Assembly: GCF_012035195.1 (NCBI RefSeq)
Contig: NZ_JAAVJH010000004.1
Location: 1 to 64,000, forward strand
Reading direction: 5' to 3'
Length of the DNA: 64,000 nt
Source: Sphingomonas corticis
GTDB taxonomy: Bacteria > Pseudomonadota > Alphaproteobacteria > Sphingomonadales > Sphingomonadaceae
Shown here: in pieces, positions 24,760 through 39,700 of the stretch
Layout: each line of letters opens with the position of its first letter
Numbering within the stretch: position 1 is the first letter of the stretch
Position numbers and translations under genes: made by a program
Notes under the pieces: model-generated
Database searches by the model: none
What the model was told of the DNA's origin: nothing
What the model saw: only the letters and a program-made list of their open reading frames with translations

Positions 24760-27700
24760 ATGGCGAAGTCGATGAAGCCTGGTAGGTCTGGTTCCGGCAA
24801 GACGCCGCTCGCGCCCAAGGCGGCGCTGGTGGCCGATCCGGCGGAAGTGACGGTCGGCAAGGCGTCGCTGGCGCTGCCGGCGGGCGTCTCCAAGGTCGTG
24901 CAGCTGGGCGCCGACGACAAGGCGCTGCTGCACATGCGCTACGCCCCGTTCAAGGTGGAGATCGTCGACATCGACGTCGTGCTCGTCTTCGAGGACGGCA
25001 CGAAGATCGTCATTCCCGGCATGGCGCTGGCGGTGTTCTCCGGCCGCAAGGCGCAGTTCGTCTTCGACGACAAGCAGGTGGATGCCGAGGGCACCTTCTC
25101 GCAGGTGGGCGAGATCAAGGAGCAGCCGCTGCCGATGAAGCTGGCGCTGTCCTCCGCCGCGTCGGACACGCAGACCGACGCCAAGTCGCAGGGCGAGAAG
25201 CAGACCGACGCCGGATCGATCCAGCCGAAGGACGCACAGGCGCAGCAGCAGGCGGCGCAGGCGAAGGAGGAGAACCAGCACAAGTCCGACGGCGAGGCGC
25301 AGCGGCTGACGGAGAAGATCAGCAACACGCAGTCGTCCGCCAGTGCCCCATCGAACCCGCCGTCGGCGCGCGCGATCGAGCCGGCGCCCGACGATGCGAT
25401 CGGCGCGGCGGGGATCGGCAAGCTGGTGCCTACGCTGAAGTTCCAGCTGTTCAACCAGGAAGGCGTGAAGACCGGCACGGAAGCCGGCGTCACGACGGTG
25501 AAGGGCGCGACGGGCGCGACCGGATCGTCCAAGGACGCCAGCTACGCCGCGCAGTCGGCGAAGGAGACCGTCACCGGCACCGATTCGTCGGAGACGATCT
25601 ACGCCGACGATCCCAAGGCGGCGCCCCCGGGCGCGTCGCTGCGCGTGCTGCACGTCGAGGCGATGGTGCCGGCCAAGGGGCTGACGCTCACCTCCGTCCT
25701 GATCCCGTCGCTGCCCGACGGCTTCGCCATCGCCAACGCGACGCGCACCGACAAGGGGTGGCTGGTCGACATCGACCAGGGTTCGATCGCGAAGCTGACG
25801 CAGGTCGCCGACGCCACCGGCGTGATGAAGGCGGTGCCGGCGTCGCAGTCCGCGTTCGCGTTCGACCTGCAGCTGATCTACGCGGTGCCGGAAGTCGGCA
25901 CGAAGGCCAATGCCAGCGGCTTCCAGGACGAGTTCTTCCTGCCGGTGCAGCTGGGCCTGTCGAGCGACGGCAAGAACAGCTCGAACAGCGTGGAGGTGTC
26001 GACCCACTTCGGCGTGAAGCTGGTGGCATCGCAGGCCGACATGACCGTGACCGATCCGGTCAGCGGCAATCCCGTCTACGTGCTGTTCTCCAACCCCCCG
26101 GGCAACGTCATCAACGCCGGCGGCGGCGACGACCGGATCGTCGCGGGGATCGGCGAGGACCAGATCGACGGCGGCACCGGCGCGGACTGGGTCAGCTACG
26201 AGCGGTCCAACGTCGCGGTGAAGGTGGACCTGGCCGCGGGCAAGGGCGAGGGCGGCTACGCCCACGGCGACACCTACGCCAATGTCGAGAACATCGCCGG
26301 TTCCGCACACGACGACGTGCTGAAGGGCAGCGACGGCGACAACGTGATCGACGGCGGCAAGGGCGCCGACGCGATCGACGGCGCCGGCGGAACCGACACG
26401 GTGGACTATTCGCGCGCGCTGGCCGGCGCGGCGGAAGGCAAGGACGGGATCGAGATCTTCCTCGACGGCACGGCGTCCAAGGGCGGCGAGGCGGAGGGGG
26501 ATCACCTCGCCAACGTGGAGGTCGTGATCGCGACCGACCGCAACGACGTGCTGCACGGCGGCGCGGCGGCGGAGACGCTGAAGGGTGCGGCGGGCGACGA
26601 CCGGCTGACGGGCAGCGCCGGTGCGGACCGGCTGGACGGCGGCGCGGGCTACGACGTGGCCGATTATTCCGCCTCCGCCGGCGGGATCACCGCCTATCTC
26701 GACGGGCGTGCAGGCGTCGGCGGGGATGCCGAGGGCGACACGCTGGTCGCGATCGAGGCGGTGGTCGGCTCCGCGCACGACGACGTGCTGGTCGGCGACG
26801 CAGGCGACAATCTGCTGACCGGCGGCGCCGGGGCGGACCGGATCGACGGCGGCGCGGGCGTCGACAGCGTCGATTTCTCCGCCAGCGCGGTGGGCGTGAC
26901 CGTCTACCTCGACGGGCGCGCCGGCAGCGGCGGCGACGCCGAGGGCGACACCTATGCCGGCATCGAGAAGCTGACCGGATCGGCCCACGCCGACCGCCTG
27001 GTCGGCGGCGCGGCGGCCGAGGTGCTGGCCGGCGGCGCGGGCGACGACGTGATCGAGGGCGGGCTGGGTGCCGACACGATCGACGGCGGTGCGGGCTTCG
27101 ACATCGCCAGCTACGACGGCGCGGCGGCGGGCGTGCGCGTGTCGCTGGACGGCGCCACGCTGGACGGCGCCGATGCGCTGGGCGACCGCTTCGTCGGTAT
27201 CGAGGGGCTGGAGGGATCGCGCCACGACGACGTGCTGATCGGCACGGCGGGGGACGACGTGCTGCGCGGCAATGCCGGGAACGACGTGCTGCTGGGGCTG
27301 GGCGGCGCGGACCGGATCGACGGCGGCGCGGGCGTGGACGCGGTCGATTACTCGCTGTCGCGCTTCGGCGTGACGGTGCGGCTGGACGGTGGACTGTCCG
27401 AGGGCGGCGACGCCGACGGCGACCGGCTGACCAGCATCGAACACGCGATCGGCTCGGCGCTGGACGATCGCCTGATCGGCGGCACGGCGGACGACCGGCT
27501 GGAGGGCCGCGCCGGCGACGACGTGCTCCAGGGCGGCGCCGGGGCCGACGTGCTGCAGGGCGGCGAGGGAGAGGACACCGCCGATTATTCCACCTCCGCC
27601 AGCGGCGTGACGGTGGCGCTGGACGGCAGCACCGGGAGCGGCGGCGATGCGCAGGGCGACCAGCTGTCGGGCGTCGAGCGGCTGGTCGGATCGGCGCACG

Positions 27701-30700
27701 ACGATCGCCTGGGCGGCAGCGCGGGCGACGACGTGCTGGCGGGCGGCGCGGGCGACGACCTGCTGACCGGCGGCGCGGGCGCGGACCTGTTGCACGGCGG
27801 CGAGGGCTTCGACACCGCGGACTATTCCGCCGCGGGCGGCAGCGTGACGGTGCGGCTGGACGGCAACGCCTCCGCCGGCGACGTCGCGGAGGGCGACCGG
27901 CTGACCGGCGTGGAGCGCGTGCTCGGCAGCCGCTACGCCGACGACCTGCGTGGCGACAGCGGCGACAACGTGCTGGAAGGCGGCGCGGGCGACGACCTGC
28001 TGCGCGGCGGGCTGGGCGCGGACCGGCTGCTGGGCGGCGCGGGATCGGACACGGCGAGCTACGGCGATTCGAGCGACGCGGTGACGGTGGACCTGGCGCG
28101 CGGCACCGGCGCGGGCGGCACCGCCGAGGGCGACGTGCTGGACGGCATCGAGGATGTCGCCGGCTCCAATTACGGCGACCGACTGCTCGGCGACGCGGCG
28201 GCCAACCGCCTGTCGGGCGGGGCTGGCGACGACGTGCTGGACGGCGGCGCGGGCGCGGACCTGCTGGACGGCGGCACCGGTTTCGACGTGGCCGACTACT
28301 CCCGCTCGGGCGAGCGCGTGGTCGTCTCGCTGGACGGCAGCGCGGGCATCGGGGGCGATGCCGCGGGCGACCGGCTGGTCGACATCGAGGGGCTGACGGG
28401 ATCGGCGAACGACGACGTGCTGTCGGGCAACGAATTGGCCAACCGCCTGTCGGGCGGTGCGGGCGACGACGTGCTGCGCGGCGGGCTGGGCAGCGACGAG
28501 CTGGACGGCGGCGCGGGCTTCGACACTGCCGACTACTCACAGTCGGCATCGAACGTGGTGGTCGCCAACGACGGCTCGCTGGGCGCGGGCGGCGATGCGC
28601 AGGGCGACCGGCTGAGCGGGATCGAGCGGATCGTCGGCTCCGCCTTCGACGACCGGCTGACCGGCGGGGCCGGTGCCGACACGCTGGAGGGCGGCGCGGG
28701 CGACGACCTGCTGGCAGGCCGCGGCGGCGCCGACCTGCTGGTGGGCGGCGCGGGGGTCGACATCGCCGATTACTCGCAGAGCGCGGCCGGCGTGGACGCG
28801 ACGCTGGACGGCGGCGCGAATACCGGCGGCGACGCCGCGGGCGATCGGTACGACGGGATCGAGGGGATCGCCGGCTCCGCCTTCGCCGACCGTCTGCGCG
28901 GCTCGGCCGAGGCCGACGTGCTCCAGGGCGGGGGCGGCGACGACCGGCTGGCCGGCATGGCGGGCGCGGACCGGCTGGAGGGCGGCGCGGGCTTCGACAC
29001 CGCGGACTATGCCGCGTCGGACGCGGCGGTCTCGATCGACCTGGCCGCCGGGTCGGCGACGGGCGGGCATGCGCAGGGCGACACGCTGGCGGGGATCGAG
29101 GCGATCGTCGGGTCATCGTTCGGCGACCTGATCCGCGGCGGGGACGGCGACGAGGCGCTGTCGGGCGGCGCGGGCGACGACGTGCTGGCGGGGCGCGGCG
29201 GGGCCGATCTTCTCGACGGTGGCGCGGGCTTCGACACCGCCGACTATTCCGCCAGCAACGCCGGCATCCGCCTGACGCTGGACGGCAGCGTGGCGACGGG
29301 CGGCGACGCCGCGGGCGACCGCGTGCTGGGGGTCGAGCGCATCGTCGGCTCGGGCTACGGCGACGTCGTCGCCGGCGTCGCGGCGGACGAGGTGATCGAG
29401 GGCGGCGGCGGTGCCGACGTGCTGTCCGGTGCCGGGGGCGACGACCGGCTGGACGGCGGGATCGGCGACGACCGCATCGACGGCGGCAGCGGCGACGACA
29501 CGATCGACGGCGGCGATGGCGACGATGTGCTGACCGGCGGGGCCGGGGCCGACGACATCCGCGGCGGGGCGGGCGTGGACGTGGCGGATTATGCCGCGTC
29601 GGCCGCGGGCGTGACGATCGCGCTGGACGGCAGCGCGGGCGTGGGCGGCGACGCGGCGGGCGACCGGTTGAGCGCGGTCGAGGGAATTCTCGGCTCCGCC
29701 TTCGCCGACCGGCTGACCGGCGGCGACGGTGACGACCGGCTGGAGGGCGCGGCGGGCGACGACGTTCTGGCCGGCGGACGCGGCAACGACCGGCTGGCCG
29801 GCGGCGACGGCGACGACGTGATCGAGGGCGGATCGGGCGCGGACGCGATCGACGGCGGGGCGGGCTTCGACACGGCGGACTATTCCGCCGCCACCGCGGG
29901 CGTGCAGGTGGCGCTGGACGGCGCGACGGGCCTCGGCAGCGACGCGACCGGCGACACGCTCGCCTCGATCGAGCGCGTGATCGGCAGCGGCCATGCCGAC
30001 GTGCTGCGCGGCGCGGGCGCGGACGAGGACCTGATCGGCGGCGGCGGCGACGACGTGCTCCAGGGCCGCGGCGGCGCCGACCTGCTGGACGGCGGCGCGG
30101 GCGTGGACACGGCGGACTATTCCGCCTCCGCCGCCGCGGTCGACGTGGACCTGGCGGCGGGCACCGGCCGCGGCGGCGACGCCGAGGGCGACCGGCTGGT
30201 CGGGATCGAGAACCTGACCGGATCGTCGGGCGACGACGTGCTGCGCGGCACCGCCGCGGCGGACGTGCTGGACGGCGGCGCGGGCGACGACGTGCTGCAG
30301 GGACGCGGCGGGGCGGACACGCTGATCGGCGGCGCGGGCCGCGACACCGCTGACTATTCCGGCTCGGCCGCGGCCGTGTCGGTGGGCCTGGACGGCACGA
30401 TCGGCGCCGGGGGCGACGCGCAGGGCGACGTGCTGTCCGGCATCGAGCGGCTGGTCGGCACCGCGTTCGACGACCGCCTGTCGGGCGGCGTGCTGGACGA
30501 CGAGCTGGTCGGCGGCGCGGGCGACGATCTGCTGGCGGGTGGACTGGGCAACGATCGCCTGATCGGCGGCGACGGAGACGACCACCTGACGGGCGGCGCG
30601 GGCGCGGACCGGCTGGAGGGCGGCGCAGGCCGCGACACGGTGGATTATTCCGCCAGCACCGCCGGAATAGACCTCCGACTGGACGGCACGGTGGGCAGCG

Positions 30701-33700
30701 GCGGCGACGCGCAGGGCGACCAGCTGTCCGGCATCGAATCGGTGATCGGCTCCAGCTCGGACGATCGGCTCGTGGGTGATGCGGCGGACGAGACGCTGTC
30801 GGGCGGCGCGGGCGACGACGTTCTGGCGGGCGGCGCGGGGGCGGACCGCCTGCTGGGCGGCAGCGGTGACGACGTGTTGCAGGGCGGCGCGGGCGCGGAC
30901 GTGCTGGAAGGCGGCAGCGGCATCGACACGGCGAGCTACGCCGATGCCGCCGCGGGCGTGGCGGTGTCGCTGGACGGCAGCGCGGGCACGGGCGGCGACG
31001 GCCTGGGCGACCGGTTGAGCGACATCGAGCGGCTGGTCGGTTCCGCGCACGACGATGTGCTGGGTGGCGGCACCGGCGCCGACGCGATCCTGGGCGGCGC
31101 GGGCGACGACCGCATCGTGGGCAGCATCGGCGCGGACGTGATCGACGGCGGCGCGGGCTTCGACATGGTCGATTACTCGCAGTCCGCGGGCGCGGTGCGC
31201 GTGGTGCTGGACGGTTCGCTGGGCATCGGCGGCGACGCGGCCGGGGACCAGCTGATCGCGATCGAGGGCGTGATCGGCTCGACGCTGGACGACGAGCTGA
31301 CCGGCAGCGGAGCGCGCGAGCGGCTGGATGGCGGTGCGGGCAACGACCGGCTGGCGGGTGGCGGCGGCGACGACGATCTGCTCGGCGGCGCGGGCGACGA
31401 CGTGCTGGACGGCGGCGCCGGGGCGGACCTGCTGGACGGCGGCGCCGGGATCGACACGGTCGATTATTCCAGCTCCACGTCGGGCGTGAACGTCTCCGTC
31501 GACGGCAGCATCTCCACCGGCGGCGCGGCCGAGGGCGACCGGCTGCTCCGGGTCGAGAACCTGATCGGCTCCTCGCACGACGACGTGCTGCGCGGCACCG
31601 CCGCGGCCGACACGCTGACGGGCGGCGCGGGCGACGACGTGCTGGCCGGGCGCGCGGGTGCGGACCTGATCGACGGCGGCATCGGCACCGACACCGCCGA
31701 CTATTCGGACGCGGGCGCGGGCATCGCCGTGTCGCTGGCGACCGGTACGGGCACGCAGGGCGATGCGGCCGGCGACCGGCTGGTTTCGATCGAGCGCGTG
31801 ACCGGCTCCGCCTTTGACGACGCGATCGACGGATCGGGGGCGGCCGACGTGCTGGACGGCGGCGCGGGCGACGACCGCATCGCGGGCGGCGCGGGCGACG
31901 ATCGGCTCGACGGCGGCGACGGCGACGACACCATCGACGGCGGCACCGGCGCCGACGCGATCCTGGGCGGCGCGGGAACGGACACAGCCGATTACTCGCG
32001 GTCCGACAATGACGTGCGCGTCGACCTGTCCACCGGCACCGGCCGCGGCGGCTGGGCCGAGGGCGATACGCTGTCGGGCATCGAGCGCGTGGTCGGCTCG
32101 GCTTTCGGCGACCGGCTGACCGGCGGCGCGGCGGACGAGACGCTGGTCGGCGGCGCGGGCGACGACGTACTGGCGGGCGGCGTGGGCGCCGACGTGCTTG
32201 ACGGCGGCGCGGGGATCGACGTCGCTGACTATTCCGGCGCGGGCGCGGGCGTGGCGCTGGACCTCGCCACCGGCGGCACGCTGGGCGACGCGGCGGGCGA
32301 CAGCTTCGCCGGGATCGAGATCGTGCGCGGCTCCGCCTTCGCCGACGCGATCGCGGGCGGTGCGGGCGCGGACACGCTGGAGGGGCGCGACGGCGACGAC
32401 CGGCTGACCGGCGGCGCGGGCGACGACCTGCTCGACGGCGGGATCGGCGACGACGTGCTGGCGGGCGGCGCGGGGGCGGACGTGCTGGCTGGGGGCGCCG
32501 GGCGCGACACGGTCGACTATTCGACCAGCGCGGGCGCGGTGACGGTGTCGCTCGACGGGCAGACCGCCGCGGGCGGCGACGCGCAGGGCGACGTCCTGTC
32601 CGGCATCGAGCGCGTGATCGGCTCGGCGCTGGACGACCGGTTGACCGGCGACGCGGGCGCCAACGAGCTGTCGGGCGGCGCGGGCGACGACCGGCTGTTC
32701 GGCGCGGGCGGCAGCGACACGCTGGACGGCGGCGCGGGCGACGACACGATCGAGGGCGGCGCGGGAGCGGACGCGATCCTGGGCGGCACGGGCTTCGACA
32801 CGGCGGACTATTCCACCTCCGTCGGCGGCGTGGACGTGCGGCTGGACGGCGGGCTGAACACCGGCGGCGACGCCGAGGGCGACACGCTGTCGGGCGTGGA
32901 GCGGGTGATCGGATCGGGGCTGAACGACGTCCTGACCGGCGCGGCGAGCGACGACGTGCTGGTCGGCAACGGCGGCGACGACCTGCTGGTCGGCGGGCTG
33001 GGCGCCGACGTGCTGGACGGCGGCGCGGGGCAGGATACCGCCAGCTACGCCGCGGCGGCTTCGGGCGTGGCGGTGTCGCTGGACGGCGGCGCGGGGACCG
33101 GCGGCGAGGCGGCGGGTGACCGGCTGAGCGGGATCGAGACGCTGGTTGGCTCCGCGCACGCGGACGCGCTGGGCGGCGGCGCGGGAGCGGAGACGATCCG
33201 CGGCGGCGCGGGCGACGACGTGCTGCTGGGCAGCGCGGGCGGCGACCTGCTGGACGGCGGCGCGGGGCAGGACACGGTCAGCTACGCCGCGTCGGGCGCG
33301 GGCGTCACCGCCTATCTCGACGGGCGTGCGGGCAGCGGCGGAGACGCCGCGGGCGACGTGTTGGTCGATGTCGAGCGGCTGGTCGGGTCGGCGCACGCCG
33401 ACGGGCTGACCGGCTCCACCGCGGCCGACCTGATCGAGGGCGGCGCGGGCGAGGACGTGATCGAGGGCGCAGGCGGCGACGACCAGCTGCTCGGCGGCGC
33501 GGGCGACGACGCCATCACCGGCGGTGCCGGCGCGGACGCGATCGACGGCGGTGCCGGCTTCGACACGGTCAGCTACGCCGATTCGTCGGCGGCGGTGCAG
33601 GTGGGGCTGGACGGCCTCGCCGGCACGGGCGGCACCGCGGCGGGCGACACGATCGTCAATGCCGAGCGGCTGATCGGCTCCGCCTTCGACGACCTGTTGC

Positions 33701-36700
33701 GCGGCAGCGCGGGGGCGGACGTGATCCGCGGCGCGGACGGGGACGACATTCTGCGCGGCGGCGCGGGCGCGGACGCGCTGGACGGCGGCGACGGGGTCGA
33801 CACGGCGGATTATTCCACCTCCGCGCTGGGCGTCACGGTGGGGCTGGACGGCAGCACCGGCAGCGGCGGCGACGCGCAGGGCGACACGCTGACGGGCATC
33901 GAGCGGATCACCGGATCGGCGCAGGCCGACACGCTGTCGGGCGGCATCGACGGCGAGACGCTGGACGGCGGCGCGGGCGACGACGTGCTGAAGGGCAGCC
34001 TGGGCAGCGACCGGCTGGAAGGCGGCGCGGGCTTCGACACCGCCGATTATTCCGCGTCGGCGGCGGGCGTGACGGTGGCGCTGGACGGATCGTTCGGCTC
34101 CAGCGGGGACGCCTCGGGCGACCGGCTGACAGGAATCGAGCGGCTGCTCGGCTCTGCGCACGACGACGCGCTGTCGGGCGGCGGCGGCGGCGACGTGCTG
34201 GAGGGCGGCGCGGGCGCGGATCGCCTGACCGGCGCGGCGGGCGACGACGTGCTGCTGGGCGGCACCGGCGACGACGTGTTGGACGGCGGCGCGGGCGCGG
34301 ACCGCTTCGACGGCGGCACGGGGATCGACACGGTCACCTTCGCGCTGTCGGGCGCGGCGGTGACGGTGGACCTGGGCAGCGGCACCGGCAGCGGCGGCGA
34401 CGCGCAGGGCGACACCTTCGCCGGCATCGAGCACCTGATTGGATCCGACCACGCCGACCGGCTGACCGGCACGGCGGCGGACGAGCAGTTCGACGGCGGC
34501 CTGGGCGACGATACCCTCTCCGGCGGCGCGGGCGCGGACCTGATCGACGGCGGCGTCGGCGACGACGTGCTGGCGGGCGGTGCGGGTGCGGACGCGATCG
34601 ACGGCGGCGCGGGATTCGACACCGCCGACTATTCGGCGAGCGCGGGCGCGATCGACGTCGTGCTCGATGGGTCGAGCGCGTCGGGCGGCGACGCGCAGGG
34701 CGACACGCTGGTGCGGATCGAGCGCGTGGTCGGCTCCGCGCACGACGACGTCATTACCGGCATCTCCGCCGGCGAGACGTTCGAGGGCGGGGCAGGCAAC
34801 GACACGCTGATCGGCAACGGCGGCGGCGACACGCTGCGCGGCGGAGCGGGCGACGACCTGCTGCGCGGCGGCACCGGCGCGGACGTGCTGGACGGCGGCA
34901 GCGGCATCGACACCGCGGACTATAGCGGGTCCGACCTGGGCGTCACCGTGGGCCTGGACGGCCGTGTGGGCGCCGGCGGCGACGCGCAGGGCGACACGCT
35001 GACCGGGATCGAGCGCATCATCGGGTCGGGCAACGGCGACGTGCTGACCGGCGGTGCCGGCAACGACGCGCTGCTCGGCATGGCCGGCGACGACGAGCTG
35101 AGCGGCGGCGCGGGCGACGACCAGCTGGCGGGCGGGTCGGGCGACGACCTGCTGTCGGGCGGCGCGGGCGCCGACGTCATCGACGGCGGCACCGGCGCGG
35201 ACCTCGTCACCTATGCCGCGTCGAGCGCGGGCGTCAGCGCGTACCTGGACGGCACGATCGGCAGCGGCGGCGACGCCGCGGGCGACACGATCGCCAACGT
35301 CGAGGCGCTCGAGGGCTCGGCCTTCGCCGACCGGCTGGGCGGGCGGGCGGGTGCCGAGACGCTGATGGGCGGCGCGGGCGACGACGTGCTGCTGGGCAGC
35401 GCCGGCGCGGACGCGCTGGACGGCGGCAGCGGCTTCGACACCGTTGACTACGGCGCCAGCGTGGCGGCGGTGACGGTCAACCTGGACGGTTCCGTGTCGA
35501 TCGGCGGCGACGCCGCCGGCGACACGCTGACCGGGATCGAGCGCGCCATCGGCTCGGCCGGCAACGACGTGCTGAACGGTTCGGCGGGGGCGGACACGCT
35601 GGAGGGCGGCGCGGGCGACGACCTGCTGTCCGGCAACGCCGGCGCGGACACGCTGCGCGGCGGCGCAGGCGACGACGTGCTGGCGGGCGGCCTGGGCGCC
35701 GACGCGATGGACGGCGGCGCGGGCACCGACACGATCAGCTACGCCGCCTCGGCCGCGGCGGTGAACGCGGGCCTCGATGGCGGCGCGCAGACCGGCGGCG
35801 ACGCCGCGGGCGACACGATCGCGAACGTCGAGCGGCTGATCGGCACCGATTTCGACGACACGCTGCGCGGCGGCGCGATGGCGGAGACGCTGGAGGGCGG
35901 CGACGGCGACGACGTGCTGACCGGGTCGGCCGGGGCGGATACCTTGCGCGGCGGCGGGGGCTTCGACAGCGTCGATTATTCCGCGTCGGCGCTGGGCGTG
36001 ACGGTGGGGCTGAACGGCGTGGCGGGCAGCGGCGGCGACGCCGCGGGTGACGTGCTGACCGGGATCGAGCGGCTGGTCGGCTCCGCGCAAGCGGACCGGC
36101 TGACCGGATCGGCGGGCGACGACGTGCTGGTAGGCATGGCCGGTGACGACGTGCTGCTGGGCGGCATGGGCAGCGACCAGATCCAGGGCGGCGCGGGCGA
36201 CGACACGATCGCGGGCGGCCTGGGATCGGACACGATCGATGGCGGCGCGGGCGTGGACACCGCCGACTACACCGCCTCCGTCGGTGCGGTGACGGTGAAC
36301 CTCGACGGGCTCGCCTCCAGCGGCGGGGACGCCGACGGCGACCTGCTGAGCGGCATCGAGCGGGTGCTCGGCTCCGCGCAGGGCGACACGCTGCGCGGCG
36401 GTGCGGCGGACGAGGAACTGTTCGGCAACGACGGTGCCGACGTGCTGGTCGGCGGGATCGGCGCGGACCGGCTGCACGGCGGCGCGGGCCAGGACACCGC
36501 GGACTATTCGGCCGCCACGGCCGGCGTCGCCGTGGCGCTGGACGGCAGCGCGGGGACCGGCGGCGAGGCCACCGGCGACATGCTCGACACGATCGAGCGG
36601 CTGGTCGGCTCCGACTTCGCCGACACGCTGGGCGGTTCGGCGGGCGACGACACGATCCTGGGCGGCATCGGCAACGACGCGATCGACGGCGGTGCGGGCA

Positions 36701-39700
36701 ACGACGCGCTGGCGGGCGGCGCGGGCGACGACACGATCACCGGCGGCGCGGGTGCCGACGCGATCGACGGCGGCGCGGGGATCGACACGGCGAGCTACGC
36801 CGGCGCGGGCGCGGCGGTGACCGTCTACCTCGACGGCACCAGCGGCAGCCGCGGCGACGCGCAGGGCGACGTGCTGACCTCGATCGAGCGGCTGGTCGGC
36901 TCCGCCTTCGACGATCGCCTGAACGGCGGCAACGGCAGCGAGACGCTGCTGGGCGGCGCGGGCAACGACACGATCCTGGGCGGCGGCGGCGACGACGCGC
37001 TGGCGGGCGAGGCGGGCGACGACACGATCGCGGGGGGCGTCGGCGCCGACGCGATCGACGGCGGCGCGGGCTACGACATCGCCAGCTACGCCACCTCGCT
37101 CTCCGGCGTGAACGTGCGGCTGGACGGCGTCGCCTCCACCGGCGGCGATGCCGAGGGCGACGTGCTGACCGGGATCGAGCACGTCATCGGGTCGAGCCAG
37201 GCCGACACCTTCGTCGGCTCGGCCGGGGCCGACCGGGTCGAGGCGGGCGCGGGCGACGACACGATCTTCGGCTCGGCCGGCGCGGACACGCTGGCCGGCG
37301 GCGGCGGGATCGACACCGTCGATTATTCCGCCGGCGCGGCGCCGGTCACCGTCCACATGGACGGCGCGGTCTCGTCGGGCGGCGAGGCGCAGGGCGACGT
37401 GCTGAGCGAGATCGAGCGCGTCATCGCCACGGGCGGCGACGACGTCGTCACCGGCACCGCCACCGCCGACACGATGCTGGGCCTGGCCGGCAACGACCGG
37501 CTGTCCGGCGGCGACGGCAACGACCAATTGTCCGGCGGCGACGGCGACGACGTGCTGGTCGGCGGGCTCGGCCAGGACGTGCTGGACGGCGGTGCGGGCA
37601 TCGACACCGCCGACTATTCCGCCGCCGCCGCGGGCGTGGCGGTGCGGATGGACGGGGTGGCGAGTTCGGGCGGCGAGGCGCTGGGCGACGTGCTGACCGG
37701 CATCGAGCGCGTGGTCGGCTCCGCCTTCGCCGATACGCTGGCGGGCAGCGGCGGCACGGACCGGATCGAGGGCGGCGGCGGTGCCGACCGCATCGACGGC
37801 GGCGATGGCGGCGACGTGCTGGACGGTGGCGCGGGCGACGACACGATCGCGGGCGGCGCGGGCGACGACGCGATCGACGGCGGGGCAGGCATCGACACGG
37901 CGGACTATTCCGCATCCGCCTCGGGCGTGACGGCGTGGCTGGACGGCACCGCCGGCAGCGGCGGCGACGCGCAAGGCGACGTGCTGACCCGCGTGGAGGT
38001 GCTGCGCGGCTCCGCCCACGACGACGTGCTGCACGGCGCGGGCGGGGCGGAGACGCTGATCGGCGGGTCGGGCGACGACGTGCTGGTCGGCGCGGCGGGC
38101 GCGGACGTGCTGTCGGGCGGCGACGGCGTGGACACCGCGGACTATTCCACCAGCGCGGGCGCGGTGACGGTGAACCTGGCCGCGGGCAGCGGCAGCGCGG
38201 GCGACGCGGCCGGCGACACGCTGTCGGGTATCGAGCGCGTGGTCGGTTCGGCGCAGGGCGACCAGCTGACCGGATCGAATGCGGCGGACGTGCTGGTCGG
38301 CGGCGCGGGCGACGACCTGCTGGTCGGCGGGCTGGGCGGCGACGTGCTGGACGGCGGCGCGGGCATGGACACGGCCGACTATTCGGCCAGCACCGCGGGG
38401 GTCGCCGTCTTCACCAACGGCATCGACCTGGGCGTCGGCGGCAGCGCCGCGGGCGACACGCTGATCGGCGTGGAGCGGGTGATCGGATCGGCGTTCGCCG
38501 ACAATCTGACCGGCGCGGCGGCGGCGGAGAGCTTCGCCGGCGGCATCGGCGACGACGTGATCGAGGGCGGCGGGGGCGCCGACGCGATCGACGGCGGCGC
38601 AGGCTTCGATACCGCCAGCTACGCGCACGCCGCGAGCGGTATCGTCGCCAGTCTGGCCACCGGCACGGGCACGCTCGGCGATGCCGCGGGGGACACCTTC
38701 ACCGCGATCGAGCGGCTGCTCGGCTCCGACCACGCGGACACGCTGGCGGGCGGCGCGGGTGCCGAGACGCTGGACGGCGGCGCGGGCGACGACCTGCTGA
38801 TCGCCAGCCTGGGCGCGGACACCCTGGTCGGCGGTGCGGGCTTCGACACGGTCGACTATGCCGCGGCCGCGTCGGCGATCGCGGTGGCGCTGGACGGATC
38901 GGCCAGCAGCGGCGACCTCGCGGCGGGCGACCGGCTGACCGGCGTGGAGGCGGTGATCGGCTCCGCTTACGCCGACACCGTGACCGGCAGCTTCGGCGAC
39001 GAGACGCTGCTCGGCGGCGGCGGCGACGACGTGCTGTCGGGCGGCAGCGGCAGCGACACGCTGCTGGGCGAGGCCGGCGACGACACGCTGCGCGGCGACG
39101 CGGGTGCGGACGTGCTGGACGGCGGCGCCGGCGTCGATACGGTCAGCTACTCCAATTCCGGCGCGGGCGTGACCATCGACCTGGTCGCGGGCACCGCCAC
39201 CGGCGGGGACGCGCAGGGCGACACCTTCGTGGCGGTGGAGCGGTTCCAGGGTTCGCGCCTGTCCGACCTGATGATCGGCGGCGCCGGCGACGACGTGTTC
39301 GACGGCTTCGACGGCGACGACACGCTGCGCGGCGGTGCCGGCGCGGACCGGCTATCCGGCGGGATCGGCGACGACGTGCTGGTCGGCGGCGCGGGGGCCG
39401 ACGTGCTGGCGGGCGGCAGCGGAATCGACACCGCGGACTATGCCGATTCCGTGGGAGCCGTCTCCATCCGCACCGCGGGCACGTCCGCCGGCGGCGACGC
39501 GCAGGGCGACACGATGACGGGCATCGAGCGTGTCGTCGGATCGGCCTTCGCCGACACGTTCGAAGGGTCCGCCGCGGACGAGGAGTTCCTCGGCAACGCG
39601 GGCGACGACGGCTTCGTGGCGAGCGGCGGCGCGGACGTCTACCGCGGCGGCAACGGCGTCGACACGGTCGACTACTCCGCGTCCACGGGCTCGGGGATGC

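Noticed and set aside
25380..25450. AAG near residue 215 of the giant protein considered as a LapG cleavage site
   Set aside because: The context (GAAG) does not match the TAAG-type site well, and no LapG or LapD gene is visible nearby.
25758..29732. Plus-strand +1 frame of 1,324 codons inside the giant gene
   Set aside because: An Arg/Gly-rich shadow of the RTX repeats; the in-frame giant protein explains the region.
29113..38733. Antisense open frame of 3,206 codons opposite the giant RTX gene
   Set aside because: It mirrors the repetitive GGxGxD codons; the periodic sense sequence is GC-rich and simply lacks stop triplets on the other strand. The translation is Ala/Val/Arg low-complexity text with no domain.
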